In this document: positions 11,235 through 21,136 of the stretch, piece after piece
Layout of the letters: each line of letters starts with the position of its first letter
Position numbering within the stretch: position 1 is the stretch's first letter
NCBI GenBank assembly: GCA_963813635.1
Contig: CAWEZO010000002.1
Location: forward strand, 620,001-684,000
Length of the DNA stretch: 64,000 nt
Direction: 5' to 3'
DNA from: JBBRZM01 sp963813635
GTDB lineage: Bacteria; Actinomycetota; Acidimicrobiia; IMCC26256; JBBRZM01
Program-made: the position numbers and the translations under genes
Notes under the pieces: model-generated
The model's input: the letters and a program-made list of their open reading frames with translations, nothing else
What the model was told of the DNA's origin: nothing
Databases searched by the model: none

Positions 11235-12643
11235 GCCTCGGGCTCCTCTTCGGTCGCTGCATTCTCGGGGGCTGGTGTCTCAGTTGTAGCTGATGCCGCG
11301 CTGTCGGGCTCGGTCTCGGGAAGTGCGAGATCGAGCTCGTTTCCATTGTTGTCGACAACTGTGGCGTGATCGACGAGAAATTTCAGTGCTTTTGCTCGTG
11401 CCAGATCCGAGCGTACCGCCTCGAGGACCCCCCGCCGCTCGAGATCCTTGCGAAGTTTCTGCGGCTTTTCCTCGAATCGCTCGGCCAGCCGCTCGATCTC
11501 GCCGTCGAGCTCCTCGTCGGTCGTCTCGATCGCCTCTTGGGCCACTACCGCACGTAATGCGAGGTCGGCGCGCACCGCCTTGGTCGCGGCCTCGCGCACT
11601 TGCTCCACGAAGACGTCCTGGGGCTGTCCGGTCGCCTCGAGATACTGCGGGAGCGTCGCGCCCTGCTCTTCGAGCTTGTGTGCCATGTCGTGCAACTGGC
11701 GCTCCATCTCCTGCGAGACGAGCGCGTCGGGCGGCTGGACGTCGACGAGATCGCTCGCGACTTCGAGCACCTTGTCGCGCACTGCCATCTGTGCCTGCAA
11801 CTTGCCGACGAGCTCGAGCCGATTGCGGACGTCGGCACGCAACGCGTCGAGCGCATCGAACTCGCTGACCTCCGACACCCAGTCGTCGGTCATCTCGGGA
11901 AGCACCTTGCGCTTCGCTTCTTTGACGAGCACCTGGAACGACACGTCCTCGCCCGCGCGTTCGCCGAACCGCTCGGGCAGCGTGTCGTTGAACTTCAGGA
12001 TGTCGCCAAGCCGCTTTCCATGGAGCTCCTCGTCGAGCTTCGGCACGACGCTCTCGGACCCCACCTCGTACAGGAAGTCGGTCGCGGTGAGCCCGTCGAT
12101 CGCCTCCTCGTGCACGTACCCCTTGATGTCGATCTGGGCGTAGTCACCGTCGGTCAGCGGCGACGGGGACTCCTCGAGGTCGGCGAATCGCTCTCGCAGC
12201 GATTCGAGCTGCGCGTCGACGGCCTCTTCGGCGACGGCAGGGGTGGGCAGCTCGATCTGCAACTCGTCGTAGCCAACGAGCCGCACGACGGGGCGGAGCT
12301 CGACGACGGCGTCGAACTCGACGTCGCCATCCTCCTCGCCGGCAGTGATGTCGATCTCGGGCGGCGCGATCGCGTCGAGCTGCTCGTCTTCGACGGCTTG
12401 CGCGTAGTACTTCGGCAACGCGTCGCGCAACGCCTGCTCACGCGCGACTTCGGGACCGTAACGCGCCTCGAGCAGACGGCGGGGGGCCTTGCCGGGCCGG
12501 AAACCCGGAACCTTCACCTCGCCCGCGAGCTTGCGGAACGCCGCGTCGATCGCCTTCTCGAACTCGGGCGCAGCAATCTCGACGTGCAGGCGGACCTTGT
12601 TGCCTTCGAGAGGCTCGACGGAGGTGCTGACGGGCGGCGCCAT
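11231..12643 (-). CDS. tig: Trigger factor, ribosome-bound chaperone and prolyl isomerase
   Basis: Chaperone that docks at the ribosomal exit tunnel. I place the start at 12643 (MAPPVSTSVEPLEGNKVRL); the frame stays open far upstream, but that stretch is antisense to the antiporter gene. The N-terminal ribosome-binding loop is VPGFRPGKAPRRLLEARYG, the middle is an FKBP-type PPIase domain (DGDYAQIDIKGYV), and the C-terminal helical domain ends in an acidic tail (TEEEPEA). About 470 residues, normal. It heads the tig-clpP-clpX group, overlapping clpP by four bases, and is divergent from the antiporter gene across 93 bases that should hold both promoters. Confidence 0.95.
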   Translation of the reverse strand: MAPPVSTSVEPLEGNKVRLHVEIAAPEFEKAIDAAFRKLAGEVKVPGFRPGKAPRRLLEARYGPEVAREQALRDALPKYYAQAVEDEQLDAIAPPEIDITAGEEDGDVEFDAVVELRPVVRLVGYDELQIELPTPAVAEEAVDAQLESLRERFADLEESPSPLTDGDYAQIDIKGYVHEEAIDGLTATDFLYEVGSESVVPKLDEELHGKRLGDILKFNDTLPERFGERAGEDVSFQVLVKEAKRKVLPEMTDDWVSEVSEFDALDALRADVRNRLELVGKLQAQMAVRDKVLEVASDLVDVQPPDALVSQEMERQLHDMAHKLEEQGATLPQYLEATGQPQDVFVEQVREAATKAVRADLALRAVVAQEAIETTDEELDGEIERLAERFEEKPQKLRKDLERRGVLEAVRSDLARAKALKFLVDHATVVDNNGNELDLALPETEPDSAASATTETPAPENAATEEEPEA

Positions 12644-12736
12644 GGGAAAGGGCAGTGTACTCGGCGGCCCGCGCGATCGGGGTGCTCCACGACGACGTCC
12701 CGTCGCGCCGTCGTCACGGCGATACCGTCTCGCGCG

Positions 12737-13946
12737 GTGGACAATCTCTCGTTCACGACGGTGCTCTGGGTCGCGGCGATCGCGTTGGTTGCGCCGCTGC
12801 TCGTGCTGCTCGCACCGCAACTGCGCATGCCCGCAGTGGTGCTCGAGATCCTGCTCGGAATCCTGTTCGGCCCGTCCGGCCTCGACTGGGTTCACGTCGA
12901 CGTGCCGGTGAACGTGCTCGCGGTCCTCGGCCTCGGTTTCCTGTTGTTCCTCGCCGGACTCGAGATCGATCCGGCGCGCCTGCGTCACGGCATCGGGCGA
13001 ATCCTGCTCGCGTTCGTGATCTCGCTCGGCCTCGCCGCGGTCATCGGCTGGGGCATCGACGCCTACGGCGAGACCGACGCACCGCTGTTCATCGCCATCA
13101 CGCTCGCGTCGACTTCGCTCGGGCTCGTCGTGCCGGTCATGCGCGACGCCGGTGAGACCGACACCGATTTCGGGCAGCTCGTGATGACCGCGAGCAGCGT
13201 CGCGGAGTTCGGGTCCATCGTGCTCGTCTCGCTGTTCTTCTCGCAGAACTCGTCGTCGACCGAGTCGACCGTGTTCCTGCTGGCCGTCTTCGCGGTGCTC
13301 GCGGTGGTGCTCGGCCTCGCGCTCTCGACGCGCCGGCAGATCGATTCGCGTCAGCGGCACGCTGCTCAAGCTGGAGGACACGACGGCGCAGATCGGCGTC
13401 AGGGTCGCGATCGTGCTCCTTTGTATCTTCGCCGCGCTCGCGGGCGAGCTCGGCCTCGAGACGATCCTCGGCGCGTTCGTCGCAGGCGCGTTGCTGCGGA
13501 TCGTCGACCGCGACCAGCGGGTGGTCCACGAGCAGTTCCGGGCCAAGATCGAGGCGATCGGCTACGGGTTCCTCATCCCGGTGTTCTTCGTCGCGAGCGG
13601 TCTCCGCTTCGACGCCGACGCGCTGTTCCAAGACTCACACCACATGCTGCTGCTCCCGATGTTCCTCGCCGCGATCTTCGTCGTGCGCGCGCTGCCGGCG
13701 TTGATCTACCGACCGCTCATGGGCCCGCGTTACGCGACCGTCGCGGGACTGCTCCAGGCGACGACGTTGACGTTCCCGGTCGTCGCCGCGCACCTGGGCG
13801 TGCAACTCCACATCTTCGACACCGCAACCTCCGCCGCGTTGATCGGCGCCGCGTTGCTGTCGGTGATCATCTTCCCGCCCATCGCCCTGCGGCTGTTGGC
13901 GAAGGCCGAGCAATCCGGTGCGGGTGGTACGGCAGCGACCGCTTGA
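12737..13946 (+). CDS. CPA2-type monovalent cation:proton antiporter (one frameshift)
   Basis: Membrane transporter of the KefB/NapA-like CPA2 family that exchanges Na+ or K+ for protons. The GTG at 12737 begins an N-terminal helix, and about twelve membrane segments follow, including LRMPAVVLEILLGILFGP and the LGFLLFLAGLEIDP helix typical of the family. The frame changes near 13342 (after LALSTRRQIDS), continuing as RVSGTLLKLEDTTAQIGVR and ending in LLSVIIFPPIALRLLAK. Corrected length is about 400 residues, meaning the membrane domain only, with no TrkA-N or TrkA-C regulatory domain. The transported ion cannot be decided from the sequence. Confidence 0.85.
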
Positions 13947-13979
13947 AACAGCAGACAGAGCCCTGGGCGGTATGACACG

Positions 13980-14000
13980 AAAGCGCCCTATTGGCTTTTT
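13980..14000 (+). terminator. Possible weak intrinsic terminator after the antiporter gene
   Basis: AAAGC (13980-13984) can pair with GCTTT (13994-13998) and is followed by more T residues. The stem is only five base pairs, so this is a weak candidate. It fits the position between the antiporter stop and the beta-helix gene. Confidence 0.25.
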
Positions 14001-14027
14001 GCGCGATTCATCCGTAGGCTTGCACGC

Positions 14028-15159
14028 ATGCGCATCAGACTGTTCGTGGTTGGGTTCTCACTCACTGCAATCGGGTTGGGTGCGTGCACAGTGAGCCCGG
14101 CCGGAGCGCCGGCCGACCCCACCCCCGTGTGTGGATCGACGCTCAAGGCCGGCGCCGTCTTCACCCACGGCCTCGTGTGCGCGGGGACAGCGCTTTCGAT
14201 CGGCGCCGAGGGGATCACCGTCAACCTCAACGGTCATTCCCTCAAGGGCAACGGCTCGAATACCGGCGTGCAAACCAACGGCCACGCGGTCACGATTCGC
14301 GACGGCCGGATCACGAACTTCGCAAGAGGCGTGATGGCGAACCAAGGACCGGATCACGGCCCCACGATCGCGCCGCGTCCAATTCGACCACAACCAGACC
14401 GGCGTGAGCCTCGACCAGGTCGGGGGCACGCGTGTACGTGCAAGCTCGTTCATGAACAACCGGACCGGCATCGGCTGCGGCGAGACCACGCCTCCGAATC
14501 CCGGTGCTTACGACGTGTACTCCTCGAACACCTTCTCGAAAAACACTCGCGGCGTCGACCTGTTCAAGTGCATCAACGCGCGCATTCGCAGCAACAGCTT
14601 CTCTGCCAACGGCACCGGTATCTACGGCTACAACTCGATCTCGGCACGCATCGAGTCGAACCACATCACGGGCGGCACCGTGGGCATCGATTTCGAGTTC
14701 CGCAACCAAGACGCCTCGATCACGCTCAACACCATCACGAACAGTCGAATCGGGGTTCGCGTGTCGACGAGCGGGGGGCCGCTCTTTGCCATTCCCGTCA
14801 GCGGCAACACGATCTCGAGCAACGTGCTGCGAAACAACGGCGCCGCTGGTCTCGCGATCATCATCGACGCAACCCAGTTCCCCTCGGCCGTGAGCAACAA
14901 TCTCGTGATCGCGAACTTGTTCGATGGCAACGGCTTCAAGCCCGCAGGCACAACCAACTCGCCGTTGGGCACCGCGATCATCAACGACGGCGCCTACGCG
15001 AACGTCCTCGCCGGCAACGACGCGTTCACCTTCAGCGACAACATCGCGACCGGCAACGCCGGCCACGGCATCCAGGCACTCACGGGCATTGACGACGGCG
15101 GCCGCAACACCGCATACGGCAATGGCGGCGCCGATCAATGCCTCGGTGTCGCCTGCTAA
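14028..15159 (+). CDS. Secreted lipoprotein with right-handed parallel beta-helix (one frameshift)
   Basis: Exported protein of unknown target. The N-terminus is a lipoprotein signal: MRIRLFVVGFSLTAIGLGAC with an L-G-A-C lipobox, so the mature protein should be lipid-anchored. The body has repeated short strands rich in N, G and I (for example RIRSNSFSANGTGIYGYNS, RIESNHITGGTVGI), the NosD/pectate-lyase-like parallel beta-helix pattern. The frame changes near 14355, from VMANQGPDHGPTIA into VQFDHNQTGVSLDQVGGT. The end is GADQCLGVAC. Such folds bind or cleave polysaccharides, but no catalytic signature is identifiable here. Corrected length is about 377 residues. Confidence 0.75.
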
Positions 15160-15219
15160 CTCCGGAGCTCGCGTCACGTCGCTGCGACAACGAACGGTCG
15201 CCTACGCTCGAGACCTCAC

Positions 15220-15293
15220 CGGGGAGTAGCGCAGCGTGGTAGCGCACCTGCTTTGGGAGCAGGAGGTCGGGGGTTCAAGTCCCCCCTCCCCGA
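15220..15293 (+). tRNA. tRNA-Pro (anticodon TGG)
   Basis: A cloverleaf can be drawn: acceptor CGGGGAG pairs with CTCCCCG, the anticodon stem CCTGC/GCAGG holds the loop TTTGGGA with anticodon TGG, and the T-loop is TTCAAGT. Discriminator base is A; no encoded CCA. Confidence 0.96.
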
Positions 15294-15331
15294 CCGGTAC
15301 GTCGGGACGCAAGCGTTATCGTCGTCGCCTC

Positions 15332-15402
15332 GCGGGTGTAGCTCAATGGCAGAGTCCCAGCCTTCCAAGCTGGTCATGCGGGTTCGATTCCCGTCACCCG
15401 CT
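15332..15402 (+). tRNA. tRNA-Gly (anticodon TCC)
   Basis: Acceptor GCGGGTG pairs with CACCCGC, the anticodon stem CCAGC/GCTGG holds the loop CTTCCAA with anticodon TCC, and the T-loop is TTCGATT. CCA is encoded at 15403-15405. It lies 38 bases after tRNA-Pro and is probably co-transcribed with it. Confidence 0.96.
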
Positions 15403-15601
15403 CCATTGGCTACCTGCCTTTGCGCAGGTCAATAGGCAAGACACTTCTGTCTGGGCGCGCATCCTCTGCCACTCGTCCTCCTCCGTTCGCGGCCTCGCGC
15501 GGCCTCGGCGCGGCCTGCCGTCGTCTCGGCTTCGCGAGCAGCGCTGTCAGCCAGAACTTTCGCGTGCGCGATCATCGCGTCGTAACCGTCCTCCGGATGT
15601 G

Positions 15602-16234
15602 TCAGGTCCGGGTAATGGCGGCGCGCCAGGCGCGTGCGCCGTTCGGATCGATCGTGATGTCGATCCTGGCGCCGTCGATCGCGTCGATGCGCCACCCGTC
15701 GGTGAAGTTCGCGGTGATCTCTTCCTGCGTCACACGACGCGGTCCCCAGTCGCCGGGCTGACGATCACTGAAGCACAGCACGAAATAGCGGCCACCGCCG
15801 GGAATCACCGCACGCAGGCTTTCAACGAAACGGGCGCGGTCGTCATCCTCGAAGACGTGAAACAGGCCACAGTCGAGGACGGTGTCGAAGCCCTCGTCGA
15901 GGGAGGCAAGTTCGAGGGCATTCTGAACCAAGAAGCGTGCCGTCAGCCCACGCTCGCGTGCTTTGCGTTCGGCAATGGCGATCGCGGCCGGCGCGGCGTC
16001 GATGCCCGTGGCGTTGAATCCCATGCGGGCTGCCATGAGGGCGTGCTCGCCAGTTCCGCACCCGACGTCCAAAACGCGACCACGAATCGCACCGCTGTCA
16101 GCGAGTTCGAGGAATGCCGGTTGGGGCCGCCCGATGTCCCACGGTGGCGTACCTGTGTACGAGGCATCGAAGTCTTCAAGGCGTCGGCGGCGCACCGGCC
16201 CGGGCAGACCGTCGCTGCGGTCGGTATCGCTCAC
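15602..16234 (-). CDS. Class I SAM-dependent methyltransferase
   Basis: About 210 residues. The SAM-binding motif I is RVLDVGCGTGEHALMAA, followed by an acidic motif II (GIDAAPAAIAIAE) and a motif IV-like segment DTVLDCGLFHVFEDDDR. The pattern resembles small-molecule methyltransferases such as the thiopurine/tellurite (TPMT/TehB-like) group, with the N-terminal signature YTGTPPWDIGRPQPAFLEL. I chose the GTG at 16234 (VSDTDRSDGLPG) because homologous-looking sequence begins there; an in-frame ATG lies further upstream at 16393. The substrate is unknown. Confidence 0.75.
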   Translation of the reverse strand: MSDTDRSDGLPGPVRRRRLEDFDASYTGTPPWDIGRPQPAFLELADSGAIRGRVLDVGCGTGEHALMAARMGFNATGIDAAPAAIAIAERKARERGLTARFLVQNALELASLDEGFDTVLDCGLFHVFEDDDRARFVESLRAVIPGGGRYFVLCFSDRQPGDWGPRRVTQEEITANFTDGWRIDAIDGARIDITIDPNGARAWRAAITRT

Positions 16235-16651
16235 GTGGCACGTGCTACCAACGTCGCCATCGTTGACGCAACTGCAGCGCCTCACAGGAGCCCGCCACTG
16301 GGTCGAGACCCTCGCGGCCAGAGGGCCACTGCAACGTAGTCTCGACACCAACACCGCAGTCGACATCCTCTGGTTGCTCATGGCACCGGACAACTACCAC
16401 TGACTCGTCCACCGACGACGGGGTCGAAGAAAAAGTACCGACGCTCGCTCAGTGCCTCCATCACGCGGACGCGGTTGACGGAGGGCGCGTGACGCCCGCC
16501 AACCACCCCGCTCCGCGATGCCGGTTCCCGCGCCGCCCGCCCGCACGTATCCGCGCTGATGCGCTCATTGCGCCACCACCGGAGCGACAACAGATCGACG
16601 GGCGGCGGGTGCCCCTGAACGCCGGGTCGGTTCCCGATTTCATTTCCTTCT
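16235..16651. other. Intergenic stretch without a recognisable gene
   Basis: About 400 bases between the methyltransferase start and the dinB stop. Both strands hold short open frames, but none has recognisable motifs or a convincing start. It may contain the promoter of the methyltransferase gene, which is divergent from nothing else here. Confidence 0.4.
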
Positions 16652-17917
16652 TCACCGGGCAAAGTCGCGATCTGCTTCGGCCAGTTCTCTGAACTCATCG
16701 GGGACGCCACCCGCTTCACGGAACACGACGGCCGCGTAGCCGAGCGCACCTCGGCCGAACCTGGCACGCACCTTGTCCATCGCCCGGTCCAACGCCCAAC
16801 GGGCCGAGGCGGCCGCCGTACCGGGACGGTGCCGTTCGTCACCGATGCCGAGGGGCAGCTCGAGCTGGAGGGCGGACTCCGCAACCAGGTTGGAGACCGA
16901 GATCGCTAGGAGCGTGATCTCGGGCTCAGCCGGATGGTCGGCGAGCGCCGCATTGGCGAGACCGACGCTCAGTTCGGTGAGCGTGAGCGTCGTCGAGATC
17001 GCCCAGGGCAGCGTCACCGACCGCGTGACCGAGCGGAGGCCCGTGAACCGAACCCGCACGGTGATGGTCCGTCCGGCGCGTCCGTTGGCCCGGAGCCTCG
17101 TTGCCACCCGGTCGGCGAGGAACCCGAGCACGGCCCGTAGCAGCTGCTCGGTGGCGACGCGACGGCCGAGGGCGGACTGGGCACCCACGGAACCGGCTCG
17201 CCGACCCGTCTCGATCCGGCGCGGATCGACGTTGGCCGCGAGTGACCCGAGTTTCGTTCCCGCCGCCTGACCGAGCAGCCGCTGCAATGTGGACGGCGAC
17301 GTTGAGGCCAACTCGCCGATGGCACGGATACCCGTCGCCGCGAGCCGCGCTCTCGTGACCGGCCCGACGCCCCACAGCAGCTCAACCGGCAACGGATCGA
17401 GGAACTCCCGCTCGCTGCCGGGTTCCACGACGACGACGCCGTTGGGTTTGGCGACCTGCGACGCGACCTTGGCGAGATGCTTGGTGGTGGCTACGCCAAC
17501 TGAGACGGGCAAGCCGAGTTCAACGCGCACCCGCCAACGAATTTCTGACGCGATCTCGGCGGGCGCCCCGAACAGATGCACCGAGCCGGCCACGTCGAGG
17601 AACGCCTCGTCGATCGATATCCGCTCGACCAGCGGTGCGAAGTCGCGCAGCACATCGATCACAGCATCGCCTAGACGCTGGTACTCCCGGAAATGGCCGC
17701 CAACGAACGCGAGGCCTGGGCACAGCTGGCGGGCGCGCCAGCCGGGCATACCGGCGTGGACGCCGAACGCCCTCGCTTCATAGGACGCGGCGAGGACCAC
17801 GCCGCCGCCCACGACGAGCGGCTTCCCCCGCAGGCGCGGGTCGATCAGCTGCTCCACCGACGCGTAAAAGGCGTCAAGGTCGGCGTGGAGGATCGTCGCC
17901 CGCTGGCGGAGCACCAT
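16652..17917 (-). CDS. dinB: DNA polymerase IV (Y-family translesion polymerase)
   Basis: Error-prone polymerase that copies past damaged bases. The start at 17917 (MVLRQRATILHADLDAFYAS) places the catalytic motif HADLDAFYASVEQL at the N-terminus; the second acidic motif is RISIDEAFLDVAG, followed by the helix-hairpin-helix region (LLWGVGPVTRARLAATGI) and a little-finger domain. The C-terminus (ESALQLELPLG) resembles a beta-clamp-binding peptide of the QLELPL type. It has 421 residues and is unbroken. A LexA-type box sits 13 bases upstream of the ATG, pointing to SOS control. It is on the same strand as the lipid genes but separated from them by about 100 bases carrying its own regulatory site. 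Confidence 0.93.
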   Translation of the reverse strand: MVLRQRATILHADLDAFYASVEQLIDPRLRGKPLVVGGGVVLAASYEARAFGVHAGMPGWRARQLCPGLAFVGGHFREYQRLGDAVIDVLRDFAPLVERISIDEAFLDVAGSVHLFGAPAEIASEIRWRVRVELGLPVSVGVATTKHLAKVASQVAKPNGVVVVEPGSEREFLDPLPVELLWGVGPVTRARLAATGIRAIGELASTSPSTLQRLLGQAAGTKLGSLAANVDPRRIETGRRAGSVGAQSALGRRVATEQLLRAVLGFLADRVATRLRANGRAGRTITVRVRFTGLRSVTRSVTLPWAISTTLTLTELSVGLANAALADHPAEPEITLLAISVSNLVAESALQLELPLGIGDERHRPGTAAASARWALDRAMDKVRARFGRGALGYAAVVFREAGGVPDEFRELAEADRDFAR

Positions 17918-17930
17918 CCCGCCAGCGTAC

Positions 17931-17944
17931 CGAACGTACGTTCG
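17931..17944 (-). promoter_or_regulatory. LexA (SOS) box in front of dinB
   Basis: The perfect palindrome CGAACGTACGTTCG matches the Gram-positive/actinobacterial SOS consensus CGAAC-N4-GTTCG. It ends 13 bases before the dinB ATG, where a bound repressor would block transcription start. The match is seen directly; the regulation is inferred. Confidence 0.85.
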
Positions 17945-18021
17945 ACAAACCAAAAGGCGGCCCGACAGCGACGCGACGGTGGCGACGCATATCGCGGATC
18001 CAGGCGCCCGGCTCGGTGAAG

Positions 18022-19647
18022 CTAGTCGGCCACGTGTGATGTCGCGCGACATCGTTCGCGCGCCCATCGGTAGTCGGGTTTGCCTGACGGCGAGCGCACG
18101 ACCTCCTCGACCAGGCGCAGCTCGCGTGGCATTTTGTAGTCGGCCAGCTCCTTGCGGCAGAAGGCTTGGACGTCGCCAAGCTGCGGCGTCGCTCCTCCCC
18201 GGGGCTGCACGACCGCGACCACTCGCTCGCCCCATCGCTCGTCGGGCAGGCCGACCACGACGGCGTCGTCGATGTCGGGATGGCCCTTGAGAACCGCCTC
18301 CACCTCTTCCGGGTAGACCTTCTCGCCACCGGTGTTGATCGCGATCGACCCGCGGCCGAGGAGGACGACGGTCCCGTCTTCCTCGACGGTGGCCATGTCC
18401 CCTGGGAGCGCCCAGCGGATGCCGTCGACCACCGTGAACGTGGACGCGCTCTTGGCTTCGTCCTTGTAGTAGCCGAGTGGCAGGTGCCCGCGACGGGCCA
18501 GGTGACCGACGACGCCCGACCCCGGTTCGACCGGCCGTCCGTCGTCGTCGAGCACTGCGGTGTTGTGATCGACGGTGAACCGAGGTCCCTGGCCCGGCCC
18601 CCCCGACGTGCTGAACGCCCCGCCGACGATGCCCGTCTCCGAGGACCCGAACCCGTCGCACACGATGACGTCGGGAAGCAGCTCGGCGAGGCGAACCTTC
18701 GTGGCCGGCGAAAGGATGGCGCCCCCCGAGCCGACGAAGAACAGCGACGACACGTCATAGGGCTCGCCGGCCGTTGCCGCGAACGCGTCGATGAGCGGGC
18801 GAGCCATCGCATCACCGACGATCGTCATGCTGTTCACCTTCTCTGCCGCGACGACGCGCCAGATGGCGTCTGCGTCGAACCGCCCATGAGGAGGGAAGAC
18901 GACCTTGCCGCCTCCGAACAAGGCCGTGAGGGCTCCCCACTGCGCGCTCACATGCATGAGCGGTGGCACCTGCAGCGTCACGAGGCCGACCTCGGATACC
19001 CGATCCGCGAGCTCCTCGGGGCGGGTGATGGCGTTCTCCGGCGACAACGGAGCGCCACCTCCGATCCCCGCGAAGAAGATGTCCTCCTGCCGCCACACGA
19101 CGCCCTTCGGCATGCCGGTCGTGCCGCCCGTGTATGCAATGTAGTGGTCGTCCGCGGTCCGCTCGCCGACCGCCGGCCGCTGTCCACGCGCGGCGGCGAG
19201 GACGTCCTCGTACCCGAGTGAACCGGCCACCTCGGCGTCGCCACTGCCTTCGTCCACGACGACGAAGTGCCGCAGCCGGGGCAGTCCGCCGGCGACGTGC
19301 GCGATGCGGGGACCGAACTGCCGGTGGTAGACGAGCGCTACGAGATCCGCGTCGTCGAAGAGGTACGCGAGCTCGCCCTCGACGTACCTGTAGTTCACAT
19401 TGATCGGTACCGCACGCAGCTTGAAGCAGCCGAGCATCGCCTCCAGGTATTCGCTGCCGTTGTGCAATTGGAGCCCGACGTGGTCGCCGGGTGCGATGCC
19501 TGCATCGTGTAGGTGATCGGCGAACCGGTTGGCCCGGTCGTCGAGCTGCGGGTAGGTCAAGCGGCGCTCGGAGGTGACGACCGCCTCCCGCTGCCCCGCG
19601 ACGTCGACGACGAGCTCGAACAGGTCGGCGAGATTGAACGTGGGCAT
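18022..19647 (-). CDS. Acyl-CoA synthetase (AMP-dependent, FadD family)
   Basis: Activates a carboxylic acid to its acyl-CoA via an acyl-AMP. 541 residues from the ATG at 19647. The P-loop-like motif is YTGGTTGMPKGVVW, the adenylation A5-type motif is DGFGSSETGIVGG, and the C-terminal hinge region contains GRGSIAINTGGEKVYPEE with the A10-type segment SGKPDYRW carrying the catalytic lysine. This subgroup is common in actinobacteria for fatty acids and for steroid side chains; the chain length cannot be told. It follows the WS/DGAT gene by 47 bases and would supply acyl-CoA to it. Confidence 0.9.
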   Translation of the reverse strand: MPTFNLADLFELVVDVAGQREAVVTSERRLTYPQLDDRANRFADHLHDAGIAPGDHVGLQLHNGSEYLEAMLGCFKLRAVPINVNYRYVEGELAYLFDDADLVALVYHRQFGPRIAHVAGGLPRLRHFVVVDEGSGDAEVAGSLGYEDVLAAARGQRPAVGERTADDHYIAYTGGTTGMPKGVVWRQEDIFFAGIGGGAPLSPENAITRPEELADRVSEVGLVTLQVPPLMHVSAQWGALTALFGGGKVVFPPHGRFDADAIWRVVAAEKVNSMTIVGDAMARPLIDAFAATAGEPYDVSSLFFVGSGGAILSPATKVRLAELLPDVIVCDGFGSSETGIVGGAFSTSGGPGQGPRFTVDHNTAVLDDDGRPVEPGSGVVGHLARRGHLPLGYYKDEAKSASTFTVVDGIRWALPGDMATVEEDGTVVLLGRGSIAINTGGEKVYPEEVEAVLKGHPDIDDAVVVGLPDERWGERVVAVVQPRGGATPQLGDVQAFCRKELADYKMPRELRLVEEVVRSPSGKPDYRWARERCRATSHVAD

Positions 19648-19694
19648 GCTCGCTCCCTGTCGGCCGCGGCTGGTCTCGGGGCCTCCGGTGGGTC

Positions 19695-21119
19695 TCACGT
19701 GACGGCGAACAGCGGCACAGGTCGGGGATCGCCGAGCCCGGCTGCGTGCATGAGCGCTTCGAGCGCGGTTGGGATCGCGTCGGCCACGAGCCAGGCGTCG
19801 GGCACGAGGTCGGGGTCCACGGTGACGCCGACGTCGACCTGATCCTCGGAGCTGATCGCCGTGAAGTTGATCCCCATGTTGTACATCACGACGCTCGTGG
19901 GATAGACGCCCGTGACGCGGGCGCCGGCCACGTACAGCGGGCACGGCGCACCTCTGACGGTGGAGACCATCGTGTTGATGACGACCGGCATCAAGGGGAA
20001 GAGCGGTGTCATTGCCCGCATGGCTGCACCGAAGGCGATCGGCGGTAGCAGCTCGCCGACCGACGGCAGCCGCCGCGCTTTGAACGCGTCGATCAGCCGC
20101 TTGCCCTGTTCGGCCTCCCGCGAGATGGCGCGCAGGCGCTCGGCCGGGTCGGCGACGTCGGTAGCGACGGCGATCAGCATGAAGGACACGCGGTTGGTGA
20201 GCTCGTGGTCATCCGATGTGCGTGTCGAGACGGCGACTGCGACGGCGAGTGGTCGCTCGGGCACTGCCTCGCCGATCTCGTGCAGGTACCGCTCCAACGC
20301 GGCGGTGCAGATCGCGACGATGACATCGTTGACGGTGACGCCGAGCCGCTTGCGGACCGATTTCACGTCGGCGAGGCATATCGACGCGAACGACAGCCCC
20401 CTGCGCGCACCGGCGGTGTGGTTGAAGGAGGTGCGTGGCGCGGGGGACCGCATCGCGGCCGGCACCCCGTGCTTGAGCACGTCGGGGGCCAGGCGCGCCA
20501 CCCGCCCCGCGCATGCGCCCACGAATCGCGGCAGCTTCACCGAGGCGGCCATCATGTTCAGGCCGCTTCTGAGCAGCTGCTCGACGTCGGAGAGGTTCCG
20601 ACCGCCGGGGCCCACAGGCAGGTGCTCGGGGTCGGGTCCGGGGTTCGGTTCGAGGTCGAACATGATGCTGCTGATCGCGGCGCCGGAAGTGCCGTCCATG
20701 AGACAGTGGTGGTGCGTGGAGAACAGGGCCGCGGTCCCGTCGGGGAGCCCGTCGAGGTACCACATCCTCCACAACGGCAACTGGCGGTCGAGCGGCCGGG
20801 TGAACAGGTCGCCGACCACCGCCGCGACCTCCCGGGATCCGCCGGGCGACGGGACGACGATGCGCTCCAGGTGCTGGTCGATGTCCAGGACGCCGCCGTC
20901 CACCCAGAGCGGCCGATCGAGATGGAACGGCACCTGCTCGAGCTTCCAGGTGAGCTTCGGCACACGCGGAATCCGCCCGGCGTAACGCTCGCGCACTCGC
21001 TCGAACCCGAAGTCCGGCGCGCCGGTCGTGTCGAGGGTCACGAGGCCACCGACCTGCATGGGCGTCACGCTCGTCTCCATCGAGAGAAAGGTGGAGTCCG
21101 TCGCGGAAAGGCGTTTCAT
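19695..21119 (-). CDS. Wax ester synthase / acyl-CoA:diacylglycerol acyltransferase (WS/DGAT family)
   Basis: Transfers acyl groups from acyl-CoA to diacylglycerol or long-chain alcohols to make storage lipid. The start at 21119 reads MKRLSATDSTFLSMETSVTP, the standard N-terminus of the family. The catalytic HHxxxDG motif is HHHCLMDGTSG, and the second conserved block is NDVIVAICTAALERYL. The C-terminal domain has the PLYVAGARVTGVYPTSVV and NMGINFTAISS segments. 474 residues, normal. It begins 17 bases after the preceding acyltransferase gene and precedes the acyl-CoA synthetase, giving a compact lipid operon. Confidence 0.9.
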   Translation of the reverse strand: MKRLSATDSTFLSMETSVTPMQVGGLVTLDTTGAPDFGFERVRERYAGRIPRVPKLTWKLEQVPFHLDRPLWVDGGVLDIDQHLERIVVPSPGGSREVAAVVGDLFTRPLDRQLPLWRMWYLDGLPDGTAALFSTHHHCLMDGTSGAAISSIMFDLEPNPGPDPEHLPVGPGGRNLSDVEQLLRSGLNMMAASVKLPRFVGACAGRVARLAPDVLKHGVPAAMRSPAPRTSFNHTAGARRGLSFASICLADVKSVRKRLGVTVNDVIVAICTAALERYLHEIGEAVPERPLAVAVAVSTRTSDDHELTNRVSFMLIAVATDVADPAERLRAISREAEQGKRLIDAFKARRLPSVGELLPPIAFGAAMRAMTPLFPLMPVVINTMVSTVRGAPCPLYVAGARVTGVYPTSVVMYNMGINFTAISSEDQVDVGVTVDPDLVPDAWLVADAIPTALEALMHAAGLGDPRPVPLFAVT

Positions 21120-21136
21120 CGGCAACTCGGTTTCGA

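Noticed and set aside
12644..13546. Upstream extension of trigger factor on the minus strand
   Set aside because: The extension is antisense to the antiporter and rich in Arg/Glu/His; the normal trigger factor N-terminus is at 12643.
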